Shown piece after piece: positions 16,840 through 25,726 of a stretch of 64,000 nt of DNA. The DNA comes from Pseudomonas fluorescens. Its GTDB lineage: Bacteria > Pseudomonadota > Gammaproteobacteria > Pseudomonadales > Pseudomonadaceae. The stretch is taken from positions 620,001 through 684,000 of the forward strand of contig NZ_CABVIY010000001.1 of the NCBI RefSeq assembly GCF_902498195.1, in the 5' to 3' direction. The stretch's first letter is position 1, and every line of letters begins with the position of its first letter. A program made the translations under genes and the position numbers. The notes beneath the pieces are model-generated. The model was not told where the DNA came from. It ran no database searches and was given only the letters and a program-made list of their open reading frames with translations.

Positions 16840-18051
16840 TCAAACCCCCTTGGTAGACGGCAACAGGATCGTCAGGATCCCCAACAACGGCAGATAGGAG
16901 CACAGCGCATACACGTACTCGATGCCATGAATATCCGCCAGATGCCCCAGCAATGCCGCGCCGATACCGCCAAAGCCAAACATCAGCCCGAAGAACACCC
17001 CTGCGATCATGCCGACATTGCCCGGTACCAGCTCCTGGGCGAAGACCACGATGGCGGAGAACGCCGAGGCGAGGATGAAGCCGATGATCATGCTCAGTAC
17101 GCCGGTCCAGAACAGGTCGACGTAGGGCAGCGCCAGGGTGAAGGGGGCGGCGCCGAGGATGGAGAACCAGATCACCTTCTTGCGCCCGATGCGGTCGCCG
17201 ATAGGACCGCCGAAGAAGGTGCCCGCCGCCACAGAACCGAGAAACAGGAACAGGTACAGCTGCGAACTGGCCACCGACAGGTCGAATTTCTCGATCAGGT
17301 AGAAGGTGAAGTAGCTGGTGAAGCTGGTCATGTAGAAATACTTGGAGAACACCAGCAGCGCCAGCACCACCAGGGCGAAGGTCACGCGTTGTTTCGACAG
17401 GCCGTGGGTGGCTTTGCTGCCCTGCTTGAGCTTGAACAGGTTCAAGTGGCTGCGATACCAGCGGCTCAGGCCATAGCAGACCAGGATGGCAAACGCCGCA
17501 AACAGGCCGAACCAGGCCACGTTGCCTTGTCCGTAGGGAATGATGATCGCCGCCGCCAGCAAGGGACCGAAGGCGCTGCCGGCGTTGCCGCCGACCTGGA
17601 ACGTCGACTGCGCCAGGCCGTATCGACCGCCCGAGGCCAGGCGCGCAATGCGTGAAGTTTCCGGGTGAAAGGCCGAGGAACCCATGCCCACCAGCGCCGA
17701 GGCCACCAGGATCGCCGGGAAGCTGCCGACAAAGGCCAGCATCAGGATGCCGATCAACGTGCAGACCATCCCCGTCGGCAGCAACCAGGGTTTTGGATGG
17801 CGATCGGTGTGGTAGCCGACCCAGGGCTGCAGCAGCGAAGCGGTGAGCTGGAAGGTCAGGGTGATCAGGCCCACCTGGGTGAAGGTCAGGCCGTAGCTGG
17901 CCTTGAGCATCGGATAGATCGAAGGCAGCACGGCCTGGATCAGGTCGTTAATCAGGTGGGCCAGGGCGCAGGCAGTGATCACGCGCATCACCAGGGGGCT
18001 GGTCTGGCTGGCCACCGGGGCGGTGGCCGAAGGGGTCGTCATTGAGGACAT
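16840..18051 (-). CDS. fsr: MFS exporter, fosmidomycin-resistance (Fsr) type
   Basis: 403 aa major facilitator with about 12 hydrophobic helices. LAHLINDLIQAVLPSIYPMLK at the first helix, GMGSSAFHPETSRIARLAS and STFQVGGNAGSAFGPLLAA are hallmarks of the Fsr family, inner-membrane drug:proton antiporters that export fosmidomycin and related compounds. Natural substrate unknown. GTCCTCAATG gives two candidate starts (18051 and 18042). It is divergent from an AraC-type gene, 115 bases apart, which probably controls it. Confidence 0.9.
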   Translation of the reverse strand: MSSMTTPSATAPVASQTSPLVMRVITACALAHLINDLIQAVLPSIYPMLKASYGLTFTQVGLITLTFQLTASLLQPWVGYHTDRHPKPWLLPTGMVCTLIGILMLAFVGSFPAILVASALVGMGSSAFHPETSRIARLASGGRYGLAQSTFQVGGNAGSAFGPLLAAAIIIPYGQGNVAWFGLFAAFAILVCYGLSRWYRSHLNLFKLKQGSKATHGLSKQRVTFALVVLALLVFSKYFYMTSFTSYFTFYLIEKFDLSVASSQLYLFLFLGSVAAGTFFGGPIGDRIGRKKVIWFSILGAAPFTLALPYVDLFWTGVLSMIIGFILASAFSAIVVFAQELVPGNVGMIAGVFFGLMFGFGGIGAALLGHLADIHGIEYVYALCSYLPLLGILTILLPSTKGV

Positions 18052-18166
18052 CGCACATCATCCAGGTCAGGAAAAAAGGGCATTGCGTAGGTCTGGCGCT
18101 ATGCTAGATTTCGAAAAATTGCCTGTCTCGCGCAATCCGGGCGACTCCTATCGCAAAAAGGGAATC

Positions 18167-18940
18167 ATGATCCAATCACTTGAAGAATTTCTGGTCGCCA
18201 TGGACGAAGTGGACTGGGCGGTGTGCACCAGTGCCACCGATTACCCGGAAAACTGGTTCATCGAACCCCACAGTCACGCCAAGCATCAGCTGATCTACGC
18301 GATCGAGGGCGTGATGGTGGTGCACTCGGGGCTGAACCAGTGGACGGTGCCGCCGAGTCGTGCGATCTGGATGCCCTGCGGGCACGTGCACTCGATTCGC
18401 TGCGTTGGCGCGTTGAAGATGCGCAGCGTCTTCGTGCGGCCTGACCAGTTTCCAGAACTTCCCGTTGAAACCCGGGCCGTGAGCATTTCCGCGCTGCTGA
18501 GCGAGCTGATCAAGACCTCGGTGACCATCGCGTCACCGGTGGATGCCGACTCGCGCGAAGCCAGGATCCTGCGCTTGATCGTCGACGAACTTACGCTGTT
18601 GCCGACCTTGCCACTGCACCTGCCGCAACCGGCCGATCCCCGTATCCAGGTGATCTGCGGGGCCCTGCAACAGGACCCGGGCGACGGTTCGACGCTGTCG
18701 GACTGGAGCGGGCGGCTGAACCTGGATGCGAAGACCATCCAGCGCCTGTTTCATCGGGAAACCGGCATGACCTTCGGCCAGTGGCGCCAGCAGGCGCGGC
18801 TGTTGCTGGCCCTGGAACGCATTGCCGTCGGCGAGAAAATCATCGATGTGGCCGGGGCGCTGGGCTACGACAGCCCCAGCGCGTTTACCACCATGTTCAA
18901 AAAGCAGTTCGGCACCACGCCCAGTCATTTTTTCAAGTAG
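18167..18940 (+). CDS. AraC-family transcriptional regulator with cupin sensor domain
   Basis: 257 aa regulator. The N-terminal half is a cupin-like arm (WFIEPHSHAKHQLIYAIEGV, then PPSRAIWMPCGHVHSI), and the C-terminal half holds the two AraC helix-turn-helix motifs (LDAKTIQRLFHRETGMTFGQW and IIDVAGALGYDSPSAFTTMFKKQFG). AAGGGAATC precedes the ATG at 18167; an in-frame ATG at 18101 is possible. It is transcribed away from the Fsr-type exporter, and proteins of this type often repress a divergent efflux gene. Its 3' end converges on an MHS transporter. Confidence 0.92.
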   Translation: MIQSLEEFLVAMDEVDWAVCTSATDYPENWFIEPHSHAKHQLIYAIEGVMVVHSGLNQWTVPPSRAIWMPCGHVHSIRCVGALKMRSVFVRPDQFPELPVETRAVSISALLSELIKTSVTIASPVDADSREARILRLIVDELTLLPTLPLHLPQPADPRIQVICGALQQDPGDGSTLSDWSGRLNLDAKTIQRLFHRETGMTFGQWRQQARLLLALERIAVGEKIIDVAGALGYDSPSAFTTMFKKQFGTTPSHFFK

Positions 18941-19034
18941 CGGCGGTGTGATGCTGGCGCGCAACCTTGCGGCGCATGATATCCGGGTCCAGCAGGACAT
19001 CGTGCCCGACACCGCCCTCGACGGCGTCAGGTGC

Positions 19035-20336
19035 TCAGTTGGCCAGCGGCTTGCCGGCGGTTTCCCTGACCATGGCCAGGCCCGCCAGCGTGAGGCTCAG
19101 GCACAGCATCACGTACAGCGCCGGCGCGTTATTGTTGCCGGTCAGGCTGATCAGCCCGGTGGCGAAGAACTGCGCGAAACCACCGAACACCGAGACGCCC
19201 AGGCAATAGACAATCGACAGGCCGGTCGCCCGGATCGAGCGCGGAAACAGTTCCGTCACCAGCACCAGTGTCGGCACGGTGATCAACACCAGCAGCAGGG
19301 TGGTGAACACCGAGACGCCCAGCAGTGTCAGCAGCGTCGGGTACTGATTCATCAGCATGAACACCGGATAGATCAGCAACAGCATCGGCACGGCGCCCAG
19401 GGCGATGGTGCGGCGACGGCCGATGCGGTCGCTGAGCCGGCCCGCCCAGATCGACAGGCTGATCTGCACCAGCGCACCGAGACAGGCGGCGATGGTGCCC
19501 ATCGTCATCGGCAGGTGCAGCACCGTGACCGTGTAGTTGGTCATGTAGTCCAGCACGATGTAGCTGGACGCGGTACTGCCAATCACCAACAACACACCGG
19601 TGATGATGGTTCGGCGATGGCGGGTGAAGATCAGGCGAATGCCGGATGCTTCTTCGTGCGTGGCTTGGGCGGCGGTTTCCTTGAGATGGCGGCGGATGTA
19701 GACACCCACCGGTATCACCAGGATGCCCAGCACGAACGGCAAGCGCCAACCCCAGCTTTCCAGGGCTTCGGCAGGCAACGATGAACTCAAGGCCAGCGCC
19801 ACCAGCGCGCCTAGCAGGAAGCTCAGGCCCTGGCTGAACAGCTGCCAGCTGCCATAGAAGCCGCGATTGTTGTCGTCGGCGTACTCCATCAGCATCGCGG
19901 TCGAGGCACCGACTTCACCGCCGATGGCGAAGCCCTGGATCAGCCGCGCCAGCACGATGATCACCGGGGCGGCGATACCGATCTGCGCGTAGGTGGGCGC
20001 GATGGCGAACATCAGCGAGCCCAGGGCCATGAGCCACAGCGTCAGCATCATCGCCGGCTTGCGCCCGACCCGGTCGGCGTAGGCGCCCAGCACCAGGCCG
20101 CCGATGGGGCGCATGCCGAAGCCAACGCCGAAGGTGGCCAGCGACAGCAGCAATTGCCCCAGGGTGCTCTCGACCGGGAAGAACTGTCGGCCGATGAGCG
20201 TGGCAAAGAAGCTGTAGACGGAGAAATCGTAGAACTCAAGCCCGGAACCGATGGTGATGGCGGCGATGGCGCGTGCGCCTATCGGACGGCGGCTGACATC
20301 GGTTGCAGGCAGGGCAGTCGAAGCGGCAGTGGACAT
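19035..20336 (-). CDS. MHS-family (metabolite:H+ symporter) MFS transporter
   Basis: 433 aa transporter with 12 predicted helices. GLEFYDFSVYSFFATLIGRQFFP in the first helix, GFGMRPIGGLVLGAYADRVGRK and RLIQGFAIGGEVGAS are diagnostic of the MHS group (citrate, shikimate, proline/betaine, alpha-ketoglutarate symporters). It follows an M20 amidohydrolase gene by 30 bases on the same strand, so it probably imports the amidated substrate that the hydrolase cleaves. The divergent LysR gene at 21687 is the likely regulator. Confidence 0.92.
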   Translation of the reverse strand: MSTAASTALPATDVSRRPIGARAIAAITIGSGLEFYDFSVYSFFATLIGRQFFPVESTLGQLLLSLATFGVGFGMRPIGGLVLGAYADRVGRKPAMMLTLWLMALGSLMFAIAPTYAQIGIAAPVIIVLARLIQGFAIGGEVGASTAMLMEYADDNNRGFYGSWQLFSQGLSFLLGALVALALSSSLPAEALESWGWRLPFVLGILVIPVGVYIRRHLKETAAQATHEEASGIRLIFTRHRRTIITGVLLVIGSTASSYIVLDYMTNYTVTVLHLPMTMGTIAACLGALVQISLSIWAGRLSDRIGRRRTIALGAVPMLLLIYPVFMLMNQYPTLLTLLGVSVFTTLLLVLITVPTLVLVTELFPRSIRATGLSIVYCLGVSVFGGFAQFFATGLISLTGNNNAPALYVMLCLSLTLAGLAMVRETAGKPLAN

Positions 20337-20366
20337 GGGACGAACTCCAGTAGGCGAGGGCGGGGA

Positions 20367-21545
20367 TCAGGCGAGGAAGGTCTCGACCAGGCGAACCCAA
20401 TAGCTGGCGCCGGTCGCCAGGCAGTCGTCGTTGAAGTCGTAGCCGGGGTTATGCACCATGCAACCGCCTTCGCCATCGCCGTTGCCGATCAGCAGGTAAC
20501 AGCCGGGGCAGCGCTCCAGCATCACCGCGAAATCCTCGCTGCCGGTCAGCGGTTTCATGTTCGGGATCAGTCCCGCTTCGCCGAGCCAGTCCAGCGCCAC
20601 CTGGCGCGCGAATTCGGTGCTTTGCGGATGGTTGAACAGCGCGGGAAAGCGTTGCGCCTCGTCGACATCGACCGTGGCACGCGCCCCGAAGCTGGCCGCC
20701 TGAGCCTGCGCCACGGCGGTGATGCGGGCGATCAGCTCATCGCGTACTTCGGTTTTGAGGGCGCGCACGCTCAGCTGCAACTCGGCGTGATCGGGAATCA
20801 CATTGGCGGCGATCCCGGCATGGAATGCACCGACGGTCACCACCGCCGTGTCCAGCGGATCGACATTGCGCGCGACGATACTTTGCAGCGCCATCACGAT
20901 CGCCGCCCCCGCCAGCACCGGATCCACCGCCTTATGGGGCATGGCGCCGTGGCCGCCGACACCGTCGACGCGAATCGTCACCGTGTCGGTCGAGGCCATG
21001 AACGGCCCCGGCAGGAAGCCGAGTTTGCCGACGGGCAGGCCCGGCATGTTGTGCATCGCGAACACCGCATCGCACGGGAACAGCTCGAACAGCCCGTCAT
21101 CGAGCATGCGCCGGGCGCCGCCGTCACCTTCCTCGGCCGGCTGGAAAATCACCACCAGCGCGCCGTCGAACGCGCGGCTCTCGGACAGGTATTTTGCCGC
21201 CGCCAGCAGCATGGCGGTGTGACCGTCGTGGCCACAGGCGTGCATCACCCCTTCGTGGCGACTGGCGTAGGGCAACCCGGTTTGTTCGATGATCGGCAGC
21301 GCGTCCATGTCGGCGCGCAGGCCGATCATCTTGTCGCCCTGGCCCTGGCGTAACAATCCGACCACGCCCGTACCGCCCAGGCCACGGTGCACCTGGTAGC
21401 CCCATTCCTCGAGTTTGCCGGCCACCAGATCGGCCGTGGCGAACTCTTCGAAACTCAACTCCGGGTGAGCGTGGATGTGGCGACGCAGGGCGATCATCTC
21501 TTCTTCGAGCGCGCGGATACCGGGCAGCGCAGGCAGGTTGAGCAT
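20367..21545 (-). CDS. M20-family amidohydrolase (hippurate hydrolase/AbgA-B-like)
   Basis: 392 aa metallopeptidase-fold amidohydrolase. Metal ligands lie in RADMDALP (77-84), ACGHDGH (103-109), QPAEEG (135-140) and the C-terminal GSEDFAVMLE. Members cleave N-acyl amino acids, hippurate or p-aminobenzoyl-glutamate in the cytoplasm. It is the first gene of a two-gene operon with an MHS importer, divergent from a LysR gene, a layout like the abg locus of Escherichia coli. Which amide is cleaved is not determinable. Confidence 0.93.
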   Translation of the reverse strand: MLNLPALPGIRALEEEMIALRRHIHAHPELSFEEFATADLVAGKLEEWGYQVHRGLGGTGVVGLLRQGQGDKMIGLRADMDALPIIEQTGLPYASRHEGVMHACGHDGHTAMLLAAAKYLSESRAFDGALVVIFQPAEEGDGGARRMLDDGLFELFPCDAVFAMHNMPGLPVGKLGFLPGPFMASTDTVTIRVDGVGGHGAMPHKAVDPVLAGAAIVMALQSIVARNVDPLDTAVVTVGAFHAGIAANVIPDHAELQLSVRALKTEVRDELIARITAVAQAQAASFGARATVDVDEAQRFPALFNHPQSTEFARQVALDWLGEAGLIPNMKPLTGSEDFAVMLERCPGCYLLIGNGDGEGGCMVHNPGYDFNDDCLATGASYWVRLVETFLA

Positions 21546-21686
21546 CAGGAAATCCTCTTTTTTATGGGTCTTTTTCGGGTGTCCGACTGTTACCCTGCGA
21601 TCCTAATGAGTTGGCGAATGCCGCGGCAGTCGCAAAAAAGCGGGGCTGAAAACCGTTGGTTTACACCCTGGAGTCAGGAGGAAGGG

Positions 21687-22640
21687 ATGAAGCTGCATCA
21701 ACTGCGGGCGCTGGTGATGATTGCCGACTGCGGCAGCATTCGTGCGGCGGCCCGGCAACTTGAGGTCTCGCAGACGGCGGTGGCCAAGGCGCTGCGTGAG
21801 CTGGAGGAACAGCTGCAATTGCCATTGCTGGTGCGCAATGCCAGCGGGGTGGTGTTGACGCAGTACGGCCAGTCGCTGTTGCAGCATGCGCGGCAGATGC
21901 TCAGCCAACTCGAGCGTGCGCAGCTGGAGCTGGCGCACCTGAGCGACCAGGCACAGGGGCAGCTGCGCCTGGGCATTTCACCGTGGATGGGCATGACGCT
22001 GTTGCCGGACGTCGTCACCCTGTTCCGCCAACGGATGCCGAAGGTACGCCTGGAGATTTTCGAAGGGTTGATGGCGGTGACGTTGCCGCGATTACGCGAC
22101 GGCACCATGGAGTTTGCGGTCGGGCTGGTGTCGTCGCTGCTGCCACGCCCGGAGTTCGTCAGCGAGCCGATCTTTTCCTACCGGATGGCCGTGGTCGCCC
22201 GCCGTGATCATCCTCGGCGCGCCAGCCGTTCCATCCATCAATTGCTGGATCAGGACTGGGTGGTCAACTACCCGGATGCCAGTCACGAAGGCTTGATGAC
22301 CGAGTTGTTCTGGCAGCACGGCGCGCAGATCGACATGCAGCACATCCACCGGGCGCATTCGCCGCAACTGACGTTGTCGCTGATCGAGCAGACCGACATG
22401 CTCAGCTACTTTCCAGAGCCCATGCTCACGGTGCCGATCTATCGGGAGCGCGTCGCGCGGCTGGATTTGGCCGAAACCTTCGCGACTGACGTCATCGGTA
22501 TCGTCACGCCGCGCAATGCGCAGCTGGGGGTGGCTGCGCAGTGTTTTGTCGATTGCCTGCTGCAGGTGATTCGCCGTCGTGCGCGGTCGGCGCGGGCGGA
22601 GGATGTGGCGTTGTTTGATACGTTGGCGTTGTTGATTTGA
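21687..22640 (+). CDS. LysR-family regulator (AbgR-like)
   Basis: 317 aa LysR regulator: winged helix MKLHQLRALVMIADCGSIRA, then AARQLEVSQTAVAKALRELE and an effector-binding domain. The ATG at 21687 is preceded by a strong AGGAGGAAGGG. It is divergent from the amidohydrolase/MHS operon (141-base gap) and its sequence resembles AbgR/TdcA-type regulators, so activation of that operon by the amide substrate is likely. This assignment rests on layout. Confidence 0.92.
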   Translation: MKLHQLRALVMIADCGSIRAAARQLEVSQTAVAKALRELEEQLQLPLLVRNASGVVLTQYGQSLLQHARQMLSQLERAQLELAHLSDQAQGQLRLGISPWMGMTLLPDVVTLFRQRMPKVRLEIFEGLMAVTLPRLRDGTMEFAVGLVSSLLPRPEFVSEPIFSYRMAVVARRDHPRRASRSIHQLLDQDWVVNYPDASHEGLMTELFWQHGAQIDMQHIHRAHSPQLTLSLIEQTDMLSYFPEPMLTVPIYRERVARLDLAETFATDVIGIVTPRNAQLGVAAQCFVDCLLQVIRRRARSARAEDVALFDTLALLI

Positions 22641-22740
22641 GGGGGGAGGCTGTTCATCTGGATTTGGGTTTGTGTACATATCCGTTGCTGCGGTAACGGC
22701 CACTTAGGGTTCCGCTCTTACAGCGGGTTACTTGGAGAAG

Positions 22741-22844
22741 CCTGTAGGAGCGAGCATGCTCGCGATGGTCGTCAACGATGACGCGCAGAGCCTGACACCC
22801 CGTGGTGCCCTCGGGTTTTTCGCGAGCATGCTCGCTCCTACAGG
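22741..22844. repeat. REPIN in left arm of island B
   Basis: Arms CCTGTAGGAGCGAGCATGCT and AGCATGCTCGCTCCTACAGG, with an interior (GGTCGTCAACGATGACGCGC...) unlike that of the other copies. It replaces a segment present in island A. Confidence 0.88.
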
Positions 22845-23007
22845 GCCCGCCGCGATGGGCCATCCCTGGCCCAGCGCGGCTAAACCGGCGTCCATGCCGG
22901 TTTACCCACTGCGCAGAACCTGCGCTCGGCCTCACGAGGGGGCGTTCACCGCGAAAAGCCAAAGCGAGGCGGCCTTAAAGCCGACCTGCTTTTCGCTCCG
23001 TACGCAT

Positions 23008-23118
23008 CCCCTTGTAGGAGCGAGCATGCTCGCGAAAAACGTCCAGACACCGCAAATCATTCAGACAGCGCGCGTTATCGTTGACGTCCATCGCGAGCAG
23101 GGCTCGCTCCTACAGGGG
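23008..23118. repeat. REPIN at centre of island B
   Basis: CCCCTTGTAGGAGCGAGCAT...GCTCGCTCCTACAGGGG with the common spacer (AAAAACGTCCAGACACCGC...). It occupies the same position as the REPIN at 16331 in island A. Confidence 0.88.
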
Positions 23119-23475
23119 GTTGCGTACACCAGCCAACGCCAGGTCGGCTATAAGGCCGCCTCGCTTGGCTTTTGATTTTGATCTGGGCGCCCCGTTAAAC
23201 CACGCTGGCCGAACGCAGGCATTGCGCAGTGGGGAAACCGGCATGGATGCCGGTTTAGCCGCGCTGGGCCAGGGATGGCCCATCGCGGCGACCCACGGAG
23301 CAATGCCTTCGTTTGGGCATGCCGAGCCAGAGCGAGGCACCGAGTGGTGGGGCAAGAGCGCTTGGTTACTTGGCGCTTTTCCAAGTAACCCGCTGTAAGA
23401 GCGGAACCATAAGCCGCCGTTACCGCAGCAACGGATATACACACCATCCCATCCCAAGCCCCAGCCAAAACCCAC

Positions 23476-24102
23476 TCACCCCGCCAGATCGCGAAACACA
23501 TTCAACCCCCGCTGCACCGCCGGCCTGGCCTCAACGGTATCGAACCACCGCGCCAGGCGCACAAGGGATCTCCAGTCCAGTCGGTCGCGGATTGATGTGG
23601 CCAGTGTGAAGGCCGAGATATCCGCCATGGAAAATTGATCGCCCGCCATGAATGCTCCTGTGAGAAAGCTTTCCGCCAGGCCGAATTGCTCGATCACACG
23701 CCGATCAATCAGGTTGGCAGCATCGTTGAGGCCAGCCTGACGCAGGAAAAAAGCGGCATGGCTGGGGGCGATGATGTCGGTGACGAAAAAGAAATAGCGA
23801 TCCATGACCTTGTCGCGCCCGGGCCCATGCTGCGCGGGCGACAGTCGCCCCGGGGCTCTGCTGTCCGCGTACTGGATGATGGCGTTGGACTGGTTGATCA
23901 CCTGCGCGGGTGTCAACGTCCGGTCTATCAGGGTCGGGACTTTTCCGGCCGGATTCAGCGCCAGGAACGCCGGGTCGCGATGCTCGCCCGCACGCAGATC
24001 CACAGGCCGCGCCGTGTAAGGAATGTTCGCTTCTTCGAGGGCTATTGCCGCCCTCACGCTGTTGCCGGTGTTCGCGCCGTACAACTCAATCTCAGGGTTC
24101 AT
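23476..24102 (-). CDS. glutathione S-transferase family protein
   Basis: 208 aa GST. The N-terminal thioredoxin fold (residues 1-80) reads IELYGANTGNSVRAAIALEE and has the glutathione-binding LNPAGKVPTLID and Gln-Ser-Asn-Ala-Ile (NQSNAIIQY) positions; the helical domain contains GDQFSMADISAFT. It is 65 bases downstream of an NmrA-type reductase gene on the same strand and may be co-transcribed with it under the divergent TetR repressor. A detoxification role is likely but unproven. Confidence 0.92.
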   Translation of the reverse strand: MNPEIELYGANTGNSVRAAIALEEANIPYTARPVDLRAGEHRDPAFLALNPAGKVPTLIDRTLTPAQVINQSNAIIQYADSRAPGRLSPAQHGPGRDKVMDRYFFFVTDIIAPSHAAFFLRQAGLNDAANLIDRRVIEQFGLAESFLTGAFMAGDQFSMADISAFTLATSIRDRLDWRSLVRLARWFDTVEARPAVQRGLNVFRDLAG

Positions 24103-24167
24103 CGCACGTTCCTCTCAGGCATTGCCGCCAGGGTGAGTGCCCGATCAAGGCACTCACCCTGGCTGCG

Positions 24168-25049
24168 TCAGGCATTGAACAGTTCTTTGTGCAGGGTCAC
24201 GAATTGCTGCACGGTCATCGGCGCCTCGCCCGTCACCTCGCGGATGATGCTGTCTTCGCCCGCGAACACGCCATGCTGGTAGTCCAGGGCGACTTCCCCC
24301 AGGTGCTGGACGAGGAACGCCGACAAACCGGCGTCGAGCAGTTCCTGTTTGTACGCTTCAAGGCTGATGGGTTGATAGCTGATCTTACGCCCGAGCACTT
24401 CACCGATGGCATCGGCGACGCCTTGCTGGCTCAGTTCCACCGGGCCGTGAAGGTTGTAGCGCTTGCCTTGGTGCGGCAGCGGATCCAGGAGAATGGCGGC
24501 AATCAGGCGGGCCTGGTCTTCGGCGGCGATCGGGGCGTGACGGCCTTCACCGAAGGGCAGGCGGATCTGGCCTTGTTCCAGGATATGGGCACGCCAGTGC
24601 GGGTAGAGCAGCCACTGCGCGAAGTAGGTCGGACGCAGGTGGGTCATGGCCAGGCCGGACCAGTCGAACACCCGTTCCGCCGTCCAGTGATCCAGCGCCG
24701 CCTGACTCTTGGCCACGCGCCGTGCGGAAATCTGCGACATGTTGACGACCGCTTCGACGCCAGCCTCTTTCGCCGCTTGGGCGAAGCGTGCCGTGGCGTC
24801 GATCAAGCCCGGAGCGATCGGGTAGACGAAGTAGGCGGTACGAATGCCTTCGAGGGCACTGCGCACGGCATTCAAATCCAGCAGATCACCGGGCACAACC
24901 TCGGCGCCCATTGCGCGAAGCGCTGCACTGCGCTCATCTTCCTGGCGTACCAGTGCCCTGACCGGCACGCCTTTGGCGGTCAGGATTTCGATGGTTCTAC
25001 GACCGGTGTCTCCGGTGGCGCCGGTGACGAGAATAGTGGCTTGGGTCAT
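24168..25049 (-). CDS. NmrA/YtfG-type NAD(P)H-binding reductase
   Basis: 293 aa atypical short-chain dehydrogenase. GATGDTG (10-16) is the NAD(P)-binding turn; PGDLLDLNAVRSALEG and VVNMSQISAR fit the NmrA/quinone-reductase-2 (YtfG, azoreductase-like) group. The family reduces quinones or senses NADP redox state. The ATG at 25049 has GAGGTGATC upstream. A TetR gene is divergent, with a 22-bp palindrome between them, so induction by a toxic electrophile or quinone is plausible. Confidence 0.9.
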   Translation of the reverse strand: MTQATILVTGATGDTGRRTIEILTAKGVPVRALVRQEDERSAALRAMGAEVVPGDLLDLNAVRSALEGIRTAYFVYPIAPGLIDATARFAQAAKEAGVEAVVNMSQISARRVAKSQAALDHWTAERVFDWSGLAMTHLRPTYFAQWLLYPHWRAHILEQGQIRLPFGEGRHAPIAAEDQARLIAAILLDPLPHQGKRYNLHGPVELSQQGVADAIGEVLGRKISYQPISLEAYKQELLDAGLSAFLVQHLGEVALDYQHGVFAGEDSIIREVTGEAPMTVQQFVTLHKELFNA

Positions 25050-25105
25050 GTTGATCACCTCGGTTTGCGATGCTGGATGAAATATATTATGTTCGTAATT
25101 CAAAT

Positions 25106-25127
25106 TAGATGCTGATCAACATCTAAA
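25106..25127. promoter_or_regulatory. candidate TetR operator
   Basis: Near-perfect palindrome TTAGATGCTGATCAACATCT (then AA), differing from symmetry only at the central C/A pair. It lies in the 107-base gap between the divergent NmrA-type reductase and TetR genes, the usual place for a TetR repressor to block both promoters. Confidence 0.65.
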
Positions 25128-25156
25128 GTCAAACACCATTCATCAGGATGCTTTGC

Positions 25157-25726
25157 ATGCGCAAATCACGGCAGGAAACAGCCGAAACCCGGCAGCGGAT
25201 CGTAGAGGCCGCCAGCGTCGAGTTTCGCCAGAACGGCATAGACGGCACGGGCCTCTCGGGCCTGATGGCGGCGGCGGGGCTGACCCATGGCGGTTTCTAC
25301 AAGCACTTCGAATCCAAGGATCAGGTCGTGGCGCAAGCGTGCGAGGTGGCGGTCGATACGCTGGTGTCGGGGCTGGAGGAGGTTGCTGGCGACGGTGGAT
25401 TCGATGCGGTGGTGAGTGCCTACCTTTCAACCGAACACCGGGAGGCGCTGGGAACCGGTTGCCCTTATGCGGCGCTGGGCTGCGAATTGGCCCGCAGTCA
25501 CGAGGCGGTCAAGGAAGTGGCGACGGCGGGGCTGGAACGGGTCATCGAACTGCTGGCTGCACACTCGGCCACGGAGGAGGGCGACACGGCACGGGCCCGG
25601 GCAATTGTCGCCTTCTGCACCATGATGGGGGCGCTGACCTTTTCCAGAATGGTCTCGCGCCCGGCACTTTCAGCGCAAATCCTGGAGACGGCCCGTGATC
25701 ATTTGACTCAAGCCGATTCCCTTTAG
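25157..25726 (+). CDS. TetR-family transcriptional repressor; stop codon inside a REPIN
   Basis: 189 aa TetR protein. The helix-turn-helix spans about residues 6-50 (RQRIVEAASVEFRQNGIDGT, then MAAAGLTHGGFYKHFESKDQ). The C-terminal ligand domain has GCPYAALGCELARSHE, a pattern of the LmrA/YxaF-like subgroup. The ATG at 25157 has AGGA 9 bases upstream; 25148 is an alternative. Its TAG stop is the TAG of the REP sequence (CTTTAGGAGCGAGC), so the repeat abuts or has replaced the original 3' end. It likely represses the divergent NmrA/GST genes. Confidence 0.9.
   Translation: MRKSRQETAETRQRIVEAASVEFRQNGIDGTGLSGLMAAAGLTHGGFYKHFESKDQVVAQACEVAVDTLVSGLEEVAGDGGFDAVVSAYLSTEHREALGTGCPYAALGCELARSHEAVKEVATAGLERVIELLAAHSATEEGDTARARAIVAFCTMMGALTFSRMVSRPALSAQILETARDHLTQADSL

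Larger units (their letters stand above)
22671..23443. repeat. composite inverted-repeat island, copy B
   Basis: The 835-base gap 22641-23475 carries no credible gene but a second copy of the island seen at 16016-16767. The ends TGTACATATCCGTTGCTGCGG (from 22673) and CCGCAGCAACGGATAT (to 23438) are inverted repeats. Right arms of both copies match almost base for base. In this copy the left arm is interrupted: where copy A has about 90 bases (16081-16170), copy B has a REPIN at 22741-22844. The island separates a LysR gene from a GST gene that converge on it. Confidence 0.85.
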
